Below, piece by piece: positions 32,304 through 38,773 of a stretch of 41,520 bases of DNA. The stretch covers positions 1-41,520 of the forward strand of contig DATJZY010000173.1 of assembly GCA_035577985.1 (NCBI GenBank), given 5' to 3'. The stretch comes from Candidatus Eisenbacteria bacterium. Its GTDB lineage: Bacteria; Desulfobacterota; Binatia; DP-6. Under the pieces are notes generated by a model. The model did not search any database and was not told the DNA's origin. It worked only from the letters and a program-made list of their open reading frames with translations. Each line of letters begins with the position of its first letter. The first letter of the stretch is position 1. The position numbers and the translations under genes are program-made.

Positions 32304-33791
32304 ATGGGCGTGGAGATCACGCGTGAGGAGTTCTCCGACGCGGATCGCACGAGCTTCGCCGCGCGTCTCGAGGAGAGCCTCGACGCGCTGGCGCTCCTCC
32401 TGGCGCGCCCGAGCTTCGGCGCTGGGCCTGCCACGCTCGGCGCCGAGCTCGAGCTGAGCCTCGTGGACGACTGCGGGCGGCCGCTGCCGGTGAATCGGGC
32501 CGTCCTGGCGAGCGCGCTCGACCCGCGCGTGGCGCTGGAGATCGATCGATTCAACCTCGAGATCAACACACGCCCGGTGCGATTCGCCGGGCGGGCGTTC
32601 GGCGCGCTCGCCGCAGAGCTCTCCGACGGTCTTACCGCCGTCACCCGGGCCGTTGCGCCGCTCGGCGGGCGGCCGATCACGATCGGCATCCTGCCGACCT
32701 TGGTGGCCGGCGACCTCCGGCCCGGCATGCTCACCGACTCCCACCGCTACCGCGCCCTCTCGATCGGCCTTCGCCGACTTCGGCAAGAGCCCTTCCGCAT
32801 CCGCATCGACGGCCCCGACCCCCTCGACGTGCTGTGCGACGACGTGACCTTCGAGGGCGCCAACACCTCCTTACAGATCCACCTGCGGGTCGAGCCCGCC
32901 AAATTCGCCGCCACGTTCAACGCGGCGCAGATCGCGACTGCACCGGTCCTGGCGGCGGCGGGCAACTCGCCGCTGTTCCTGGGGCATCGGCTGTGGGCCG
33001 AAACGCGCGTCGCCCTCTTCCGACAGGCCGTCGACGAACGGATCGCGACCGCCGAGGAGGACTGGCGCCCCGGTCGCGTGTCGTTCGGCCATGGCTGGGT
33101 TCGTCGCGGCGCGCACGAGCTGTTCGCCGAGAGTGTCGCCCTCCATCCGCCGCTGCTGCCGCTCGTAGCCCCGGAGGACCCGATCGCCCTCGTGCGTGAC
33201 GGCGGCACGCCCGCGCTCGACGAGCTTCGGCTGCATCACGGAACGGTGTGGCGCTGGAATCGCGCCGTGTACGATGCGACGAATGGTGGGCACTTGCGCA
33301 TCGAGCTGCGTGCGCTTCCCGCCGGCCCGTCGGTGATCGACATGACGGCAAACGCGGCGTTCCTGATCGGGCTCACCTTGGCCCTCGCCGCCGAAGGCGA
33401 GCGGATGGTGAGCGCGCTCACGTTCGGGCAGTGTCGGCGCAACTTCTACGAGGCTGCGCGCCGCGGCCTCGACGCCGATCTGCTTTGGCCGTCGCTGCAC
33501 CCACCGTCGCCACGCCTCGTACCGGCGGCGCGATTGATCGCGGAGCTGCTTCCGCTCGCGCAGGACGCGCTCGCGCGAGCCGGCATCGAGCAGGAGGAGT
33601 CGATGGCGCTCCTGAACGTCGTGGCGGTTCGCGTGGCGGAGCGCCGGACCGGCGCCGTCTGGCAACTGGAGACGCTTGCCAGGCTCGAGGGACACGCCCC
33701 GCGGGAGGCCGCGCTCCGCGAGCTGGTGGTGCGCTATCTCGAGCACGCCGCGTCGGGACGGCCCGTGCACGAGTGGCCGCTCGATGCGTGA
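32304..33791 (+). CDS. Glutamate-cysteine ligase-like (GCS2 family) carboxylate-amine ligase
   Basis: A 495-residue protein; ATG 32304 is chosen as the first Met of the conserved part (an in-frame reading extends to 32226). GCS2 landmarks: TLGAELELSLVDDCGRPLP with the metal-binding ExE, FNLEINTRPV, THE-like VFEGANTSLQIHLRV segment (TSLQIH), and HLRIELRALPAGPSVIDMTA near residue 360. Members make gamma-glutamyl or related amide bonds using ATP. It is larger than YbdK (about 370) and closer to the 450-500-residue group found beside hydrolases. It is followed by an alpha/beta hydrolase after 123 bp. The exact substrate is unknown. Confidence 0.85.
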   Translation: MGVEITREEFSDADRTSFAARLEESLDALALLLARPSFGAGPATLGAELELSLVDDCGRPLPVNRAVLASALDPRVALEIDRFNLEINTRPVRFAGRAFGALAAELSDGLTAVTRAVAPLGGRPITIGILPTLVAGDLRPGMLTDSHRYRALSIGLRRLRQEPFRIRIDGPDPLDVLCDDVTFEGANTSLQIHLRVEPAKFAATFNAAQIATAPVLAAAGNSPLFLGHRLWAETRVALFRQAVDERIATAEEDWRPGRVSFGHGWVRRGAHELFAESVALHPPLLPLVAPEDPIALVRDGGTPALDELRLHHGTVWRWNRAVYDATNGGHLRIELRALPAGPSVIDMTANAAFLIGLTLALAAEGERMVSALTFGQCRRNFYEAARRGLDADLLWPSLHPPSPRLVPAARLIAELLPLAQDALARAGIEQEESMALLNVVAVRVAERRTGAVWQLETLARLEGHAPREAALRELVVRYLEHAASGRPVHEWPLDA

Positions 33792-33914
33792 CCGGTCGCA
33801 ACGGGCGACGGAGGGCTGACGACGAAGAACTCGACACCGAATCGAACGCCGCGCGCGCACCGACCACGTGCCGCCGCGCGCCGAGACGGCGCGGCCGTCC
33901 TGCATCCGGACCTC

Positions 33915-34910
33915 GTGATCGGGGGGCTGACTGAGCTCCTGCAGGTCGTCGCGAACCCCGTGGCGAACACGCTCGCCGACGTCGGTGCCTATGTCGGACG
34001 CCCGCTCGAAGAGCTTTTCCCGGCGCCGGCGGCGGTGCCCGCGGTGACGGTGACGGCGCGCTGGCGGGTTGGCGACCTCCTCAGCGAAGATCTCGCGTTT
34101 CGTTCCCTCCATGTGCCGCTCGAGCCGAAGTTCGACCGAAGGTACCTCCGGGATTACCGCGAAACGCGCCACGTCTATGCGCGTCGCATTCGGCCGGCCG
34201 CCGCCCGCGGTCGCCCGCGTCTTCTATATCTGCACGGCTACCTGCAGCCCGAGACCTTCGTCGAAGAGCTCGCCCTGCTGACCACGATGGCGCTGCAGTT
34301 CAACGTCGAGGTCATCCAGATGCAGCTTCCCTATCACGGTCGCCGTGCGCCCCGGGCCTCGCGTTTCAGCGGTGAGTTCTACTGGACGGCCGATCTGGTG
34401 CGCAGCTTCGAGGCGCTACGCCAGACGCTCCTCGACGCGCGGACGTTGCTCGGGTGGCTGCTCGCGGAGGACGCCCGGCCGGTCGGAGTGGCGGGACTGA
34501 GCCTCGGAGGCACGCTGACGTTGATCTTGGCCTGCCTCGAAGGACGCTTCGCGTTTGCCGTGCCGCTCATCGCGCACATGGACCTCGCCGCACTGGTGAG
34601 TGACGCACCCGTGCTCACGAAGATGCGGCACGACCTCAGGTCTTTCGGTTGGCGCAAGCAGCAGTTCGACGACTTCGCGCGAGGCGTCGGGTGGGACGAA
34701 TTGCGGCCGAGGCTGCCGGCGGACCGTGTCCTCATGTTCGCCGCCTCGGAAGATCGCTTCTTCGACCCGCGCATCGTCCGCCGGTTGTGGAGGCGCTGGG
34801 GAAAGCCCGCGATTCACTGGTACCCGACGAGTCACATCGGTTTCCTGACGCACCTGCCGGAGGTACTGGGTGTGATGCGCGAATTCATCGACCGACGAGC
34901 GATCGAATAG
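33915..34910 (+). CDS. Alpha/beta hydrolase (ABHD18-like)
   Basis: A 331-residue protein starting at GTG 33915. The hydrolase core is clear: RLLYLHGYLQPETFVEELAL (oxyanion strand), MQLPYHGRRAPR, the nucleophile elbow GLSLGG (Ser near 193), an acid in AASEDRFFDP and the terminal His in SHIGF. The pattern fits PF09752/ABHD18-like hydrolases. No signal peptide is present. It may act with the ligase upstream; the substrate is unknown. Downstream there is no intact gene for about 1.4 kb. Confidence 0.87.
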   Translation: MIGGLTELLQVVANPVANTLADVGAYVGRPLEELFPAPAAVPAVTVTARWRVGDLLSEDLAFRSLHVPLEPKFDRRYLRDYRETRHVYARRIRPAAARGRPRLLYLHGYLQPETFVEELALLTTMALQFNVEVIQMQLPYHGRRAPRASRFSGEFYWTADLVRSFEALRQTLLDARTLLGWLLAEDARPVGVAGLSLGGTLTLILACLEGRFAFAVPLIAHMDLAALVSDAPVLTKMRHDLRSFGWRKQQFDDFARGVGWDELRPRLPADRVLMFAASEDRFFDPRIVRRLWRRWGKPAIHWYPTSHIGFLTHLPEVLGVMREFIDRRAIE

Positions 34911-34930
34911 CGACACTGACCGCGGCGCTG

Positions 34931-35011
34931 GTGACGAACAGCGGGCGCTCGGCGTGGTTCGTCAGCGTGCTGGCGCTGATGGTGTACCTGTTGCCGCCCG
35001 GCGTGCAGTGA
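34931..35011 (+). pseudogene. Possible C-terminal remnant of a cation/proton antiporter
   Basis: A 26-codon open stretch (SGRSAWFVSVLALMVYLLPP) with a single hydrophobic segment. It resembles the last helix of Ca2+/H+ antiporters (GRSxWxxGVxLLxVY...FLP) with an internal deletion. It is too short to prove. Confidence 0.25.
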
Positions 35012-35038
35012 ACGGCCCCAGACCGGCAGATGGCGCGC

Positions 35039-35297
35039 TCACGGAGTCCCGTCGCCCTGCCCCCTCACCTTCTCCAAGGCCTGCTCCTTGTCTGCCTTGG
35101 CCTCCATGATCAGCTTGTAAGGTCCTCCCAGCCACGACGCGCTCGATGAAGCGCGCATCATCCGCATGATCGCTCGCCACGACCCTTCCCCTACACCCAG
35201 CGAGATCCGCCGCGCTCTTGCTGATCAGGTAGTACTGCCGGCCCCCGGCCAGCGACACCGCCACTTGCCGTGATTCGGCCGAGCGCGAGCTGTTCAC
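35039..35297 (-). pseudogene. Frameshifted small gene of unknown function
   Basis: On the minus strand a coherent protein reads from GTG 35297 (VSLAGGRQYYLISKSAADLA, then CRGRVVASDHADDARFIERV) and continues in the next frame as GGPYKLIMEAKADKEQALEK to a TGA at 35039-35041. The switch lies at about 35121-35135, where removing one base restores a single frame of about 85 codons. The family is not recognised. It lies 20 bp after the ATPase remnant on the same strand, so both decay together. Confidence 0.5.
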
Positions 35298-35317
35298 GCC
35301 TAACGGCCATCGATCCC

Positions 35318-36070
35318 TCAGATCCACCGGCGCCGCAAGAGCCACGTCTTCACGAGCTGCGTCAGCACCACGTACGCGAGGAGCGTCAAGGCGATGAGGG
35401 GGCAATAGAGATGGGGGAGCGGCGTCATGCCGAGCGTAGGCCCCAACGGTGAGGATGGAAGCCAGACGCCCACGAGCATGATTGCCGCGGTCGTGGCCAT
35501 GAGCGGAATGCTCGCGCGACTCTGAAGGAACGGAATGTGGTTCGTGCGGATGACGTGGATGATCAGCGTCTGGGTGAGTAGCGACTCCACGAACCATCCC
35601 GTTTGGAAGAGCGAGGCACGGCCCGGGTCCCAGCACCCGAAGACGTAGAGCATGATGAAGTACGTCGTGTAGTCGAAGACCGAGCTGCAGGGTCCGATGA
35701 AGAGGATGAACCGCGTGAGGTCGCTCATGGACCACGGGCGCGGACCGGCGATCTGCTCGGGATCGACCTCGTCCGTCGGGATCGGGACCTGGGAGAAGTC
35801 GTACAAGAGGCTGTTGGTGAGGATCTGGATCGGTGCCATCGGGACGAAGGGCAGGATGGCGCTGGCACCGAGGACGCTGAACATGTTGCCGAAGTTCGAG
35901 CTCGCACCCATGCGCACGTACTTGAGGACGTTGCAGAAGACCTTGCGGCCCTCGACGACGCCGTCTCCGACGACGAGCAGGCTCTTCTCGAGGAGGATGA
36001 TGTCGGCCGCCTCCTTCGCGATGTCCACGGCCGTGTCCACCGAGATGCCGACGTCGGCGACGCGCAGCGC
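35318..36070 (-). pseudogene. C-terminal remnant of a magnesium-type P-type ATPase (MgtA/MgtB family)
   Basis: The frame encodes the last about 250 residues of a P3B-type Mg2+-transporting ATPase: ADVGISVDTAVDIAKEAADI, VEGRKVFCNVLKYVRMGASS, NFGNMFSVLGASAILPFVPM, TNSLLYDFSQVPIPTDEVD and LFQTGWFVESLLTQTLIIHV, with the last membrane helices intact to LLRRRWI. The full protein is about 900 residues. The actuator and phosphorylation (DKTGT) domains are gone, and the GDGxNDAPALR motif just before ADVG is replaced by unrelated sequence. A GTG at 36040 could start translation, but the product could not transport by the known mechanism. The upstream joint is near 36070-36110. Confidence 0.88.
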
Positions 36071-36178
36071 CGCGCGAGCCGGGGAATCACGGGCAAGCGG
36101 GTGGGCGAGCGTCTGATATTGAGGTGCTCCGTCAACGTTTCAGGCTTGTCCTGACTATCGGCCTTCCTGTTCGGCGCC

Positions 36179-36340
36179 ATGTCCGACCAGCAGGCGGCGC
36201 GGGTCCAGGATCTCCTGCGGGCTGCCGGCGTACCGGTCGAGTATCGCTCGTTTCCCGACGTGGGCCACTCGATGCATGGCGAACGGCCCGACCTCTACGT
36301 CGATACCCTGGTCGAGTGGGTCGAGTCCCTTGCTGTGTGA
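36179..36340 (+). pseudogene. C-terminal remnant of an alpha/beta hydrolase
   Basis: A 53-codon frame: SDQQAARVQDLLRAAGVPVE, then FPDVGHSMHGERPDLYVDTL and WVESLAV. This is the end of an esterase or dienelactone-hydrolase-like protein, with the catalytic His in GHSMHG; the nucleophile domain is missing. Its stop overlaps the GTG of the amidohydrolase (GTGA), which indicates that the two were once a coupled pair. Confidence 0.75.
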
Positions 36341-37293
36341 ACGTGTCGAAGAAGATCGACGTCCACGCCCACTACCTCCCGCACTCCTACCGGGCCGCGT
36401 TGCGCGAGGCAGGGCACGACCAGCCGGACGGCTTCCCGCAGCTGCCGCCCTGGTCGATCGAGGAGCACGTGGCCGCGATGGATCGCCTGGACATCGCCAC
36501 CTCGCTCCTGTCGATCTCGTCGCCGGGCGTCTACTTCGGCGACGCAATCGCCGCTCGTGATCTCGCTCGCGAGATGAACGAGATCGGCCGGCGCGCCGTG
36601 GTGGACCATCCGGGGCGGTTCGGGCTGTTCGCCTCGTTGCCGCTGCCCGACGTCGATGCCGCCATGGCCGAGGTCGCCTACTGCTGCGATCACCTCGACG
36701 TCGACGGGTTCGTGTTGCTCACCAACGTGGGCGGCACCTACCTCGGTGATCCGTCGTGGGAGCCGGTCTTCCGGGAGCTGAGCCGTCGGGAGGCTCGCGT
36801 GTTCATCCACCCGACCTCCCCGGCGTGCTGGGAGCACACGTCGCTCGGGCGGCCCCGGCCGATGCTCGAGTTCTTCTTCGACACGACCCGCGCCGTCGTG
36901 AACCTGGTCCTGAGCGGCACCATCGCTCGTCACACCGACGTCGAGTTCATCATCCCGCACGCCGGAGCGACGCTCCCGATGATCGTCGACCGGGTGGGCG
37001 TCTTCTCGCGACTGCTCGAGGTCGACGCCTCCGTCGACGTGCTCCGCGACGTCGCCCGGCTGCACTACGACCTGGCCGGCTTCCCAGTGCCCCGTCAGCT
37101 CGACGCGTTGCTGACCATCACGACGCTCGAGCATCTCCACTACGGCAGCGACTATCCGTTCACCCCGGAGGTCGCCGCCGCCATGGCCGCAGAACGTCTC
37201 GACGCAGCCGGCGAGGCGCACGGCTCCTTGACTGCAGCGCTGCGGACCAACACGGAACGACTCTTTCCCAACCCCCGGCGCTTGCGACCGTGA
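36337..37293 (+). CDS. Amidohydrolase-2 family hydrolase/decarboxylase (ACMSD-like)
   Basis: A 318-residue protein. GTG 36337 overlaps the preceding stop; GTG 36343 is an alternative. Landmarks: KIDVHAHYLPHSYRAAL (HxH metal site), RFGLFASLPLPDVDAAMAEV, VFIHPTSPACWEH (His ligand), EFIIPHAGATLPMIVDRVGV and the C-terminal YGSDYPFTPE (Asp ligand). This is the pattern of ACMSD-type decarboxylases and resorcylate-type enzymes. The last 86 bp before codon-level divergence are duplicated at 32065. The enzyme appears complete. Its partner gene, an alpha/beta hydrolase, survives only as a tail. Confidence 0.9.
   Translation: MNVSKKIDVHAHYLPHSYRAALREAGHDQPDGFPQLPPWSIEEHVAAMDRLDIATSLLSISSPGVYFGDAIAARDLAREMNEIGRRAVVDHPGRFGLFASLPLPDVDAAMAEVAYCCDHLDVDGFVLLTNVGGTYLGDPSWEPVFRELSRREARVFIHPTSPACWEHTSLGRPRPMLEFFFDTTRAVVNLVLSGTIARHTDVEFIIPHAGATLPMIVDRVGVFSRLLEVDASVDVLRDVARLHYDLAGFPVPRQLDALLTITTLEHLHYGSDYPFTPEVAAAMAAERLDAAGEAHGSLTAALRTNTERLFPNPRRLRP
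37139..37224 (+). repeat. 86-bp perfect direct repeat, right copy
   Basis: Identical to 32065-32150 and in the same orientation. It lies inside the 3' part of the intact amidohydrolase. Between the two copies lie about 5 kb with the ligase, the hydrolase and several remnants. Confidence 0.9.
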
Positions 37294-37325
37294 ACCGAAG
37301 GGGCTGAGCGTGACCCTGAGCGTGG

Positions 37326-37348
37326 TGGCGTAGCGTCGTCGCCATTTT
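37326..37348 (+). terminator. Probable intrinsic terminator after the amidohydrolase
   Basis: TGGCG (37326-37330) pairs with CGCCA (37340-37344) and TTTT follows directly. It lies 33 bp past the stop. The stem is short, but this is the only hairpin in the window with a T-run. The rest of 37294-37536 contains no gene I can support. Confidence 0.45.
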
Positions 37349-37536
37349 CACATCCGTTCAGCCTGCCGCAATGGCGAACACAAAAGGACGGCGTTCACGC
37401 CCATGTTGCTGGGCGTGCTCGCGGTGGCACTGCTCACCTGCTCCCTGCCGACGGGCAGCGTTAGCTGAGACAGACCGGCGACGATCGCGGCTCTAGCGGG
37501 GGCGCCGTGCCGGTCGGACGCCGCCTCCGGTGACCG

Positions 37537-37800
37537 TCACTGCGCCGGCGCGGCGGGGGGCTGCGCTGGATTCGCCGCGGGGGTCTTGCCTTGCCGATCG
37601 GCCTGCTTCGCGGTGCGCTTCCCCTGGCGGCATTCCGCTCGGGTCTTCTCGTCGCCTGCTTTGCACGCCTGCTTCCCGGCCCGCGCCCCGGAACGCCGCT
37701 CCATGCCTTGCGTCTGCGCATACGTCGGAACGACGCAGGCCAGCGTCATGATAGCGGCCAACGCATAGGCCGCTCTTCGCGATTCCCTTTTCCGTTCCAT
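37537..37800 (-). CDS. Small basic secreted protein of unknown function
   Basis: An 87-residue protein from ATG 37800 with GGAGGGAG upstream. The signal peptide AAYALAAIMTLACVVPTYAQ ends at AQA-type processing. The mature part is very basic and hydrophilic with two Cys (KQACKAGDEKTRAECRQGKR) and a Pro/Ala-rich end. Similar short Cys-pair basic proteins occur in many proteobacterial periplasms; I cannot name a function. It stands alone, 180 bp after the next gene on the same strand. Confidence 0.65.
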   Translation of the reverse strand: MERKRESRRAAYALAAIMTLACVVPTYAQTQGMERRSGARAGKQACKAGDEKTRAECRQGKRTAKQADRQGKTPAANPAQPPAAPAQ

Positions 37801-37981
37801 GCTCGTTTCTCCCTCCTGGGTTCGGGGTTGCCGTCAACCGATGTCAGAGTTGAAGCAAGAAGCAAACCCCTCGTCCGCTGGAGCGAAGCGATGAGATTCC
37901 CTCGGTCGTATGCCTGCGAGCGGTGGCGGTCGGACTTCCCGAATGTGAGAAGCGACGGGAGCACGCGCTGCCTCGGTTACC

Positions 37982-38725
37982 TCAGTCCCAATCCTGGAGC
38001 TTCTTCGCCGCCGTGCCGTACGGGCCGAGCTGGTAGACGGCCGCCCCCGCGAGCGAGAAGGTGAACGGCTCGAACGGCTCGGCGAGCATCTTGTCGAGGT
38101 ACTCTCTCGGCGCGACGCCGGTGCTGACGTGCGGATTGAAGTTCGCGCCGGACATCTTCGGGACATACGTCGACACGTATTGGACCATGGCCGCGTCGGT
38201 GGCGGGATCGTCGTGCGGGGCGGTGAACGCGCCGATGGGTCCGGTTTGCACCATGAACGGCTTCGCGGCGGAAATGATGTCCGCCTGCAGCTTGAGGAGT
38301 TCTGGCGTCGGCTTCGCGCAGATGCCGGCGACGCCCGTCGGGCCGGTTGGGGCGTAGTAGAATTTGAACGCCTCCAACTTCATCGCGCTCACATTGGCGG
38401 CGGCGAACACCTTGCCTTCCGCGGCGAATACCTTGTCCAAGTCCGCCGTGCGGACGAAGCACTGGAGCATCGTGATGTGCGGGGTGTGCGTCGCATCGAG
38501 AGCGAAGCCCTTCGGGTAGACCTCGAGCAGACGAGCGTTGTTCGCAGCGGCATGTCGAAGCATCGTGGCGTCGGGTTCCAGCAGGATGTCGATGGCCGTG
38601 ACCGGCTCTTGCTTCGCGGAGGGTGCCGCCTGCTGCGCATGAGCCTGTCCCACCCGCATCGCCAGGGCACACACCATCGCTCCGCGAAGCAGGACGCGTC
38701 TCAGACCGTTCCGCGTCGGTGTCAT
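37982..38725 (-). CDS. Secreted 2H phosphoesterase-like (2'-5' RNA ligase superfamily) protein
   Basis: A 247-residue protein from ATG 38725. The signal peptide covers LLRGAMVCALAMRVGQAHAQ. Two His-x-Ser/Thr motifs characteristic of the 2H/LigT superfamily are present: HITML near residue 82 in THTPHITMLQCF, and HVSTG near residue 199 in FNPHVSTGVAP. Between them lie strands and helices of the right length (AIDILLEPDATMLRHA, VSAMKLEAFKFYYAP). Cytoplasmic members open cyclic phosphates or act on RNA ends; here export suggests a periplasmic phosphodiester substrate. It follows the dikinase-like gene by 48 bp on the same strand, probably co-transcribed. Confidence 0.78.
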   Translation of the reverse strand: MTPTRNGLRRVLLRGAMVCALAMRVGQAHAQQAAPSAKQEPVTAIDILLEPDATMLRHAAANNARLLEVYPKGFALDATHTPHITMLQCFVRTADLDKVFAAEGKVFAAANVSAMKLEAFKFYYAPTGPTGVAGICAKPTPELLKLQADIISAAKPFMVQTGPIGAFTAPHDDPATDAAMVQYVSTYVPKMSGANFNPHVSTGVAPREYLDKMLAEPFEPFTFSLAGAAVYQLGPYGTAAKKLQDWD

Positions 38726-38773
38726 GCCTCTTCTCTTTCAGCCGTTCCGGAGTCTGGCCCTATTCGACGATCC

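Noticed and set aside
37403..37468. A 21-codon open frame with a hydrophobic run after the amidohydrolase
   Set aside because: It has a start and stop but is too short, with no ribosome site or homology that I can see.
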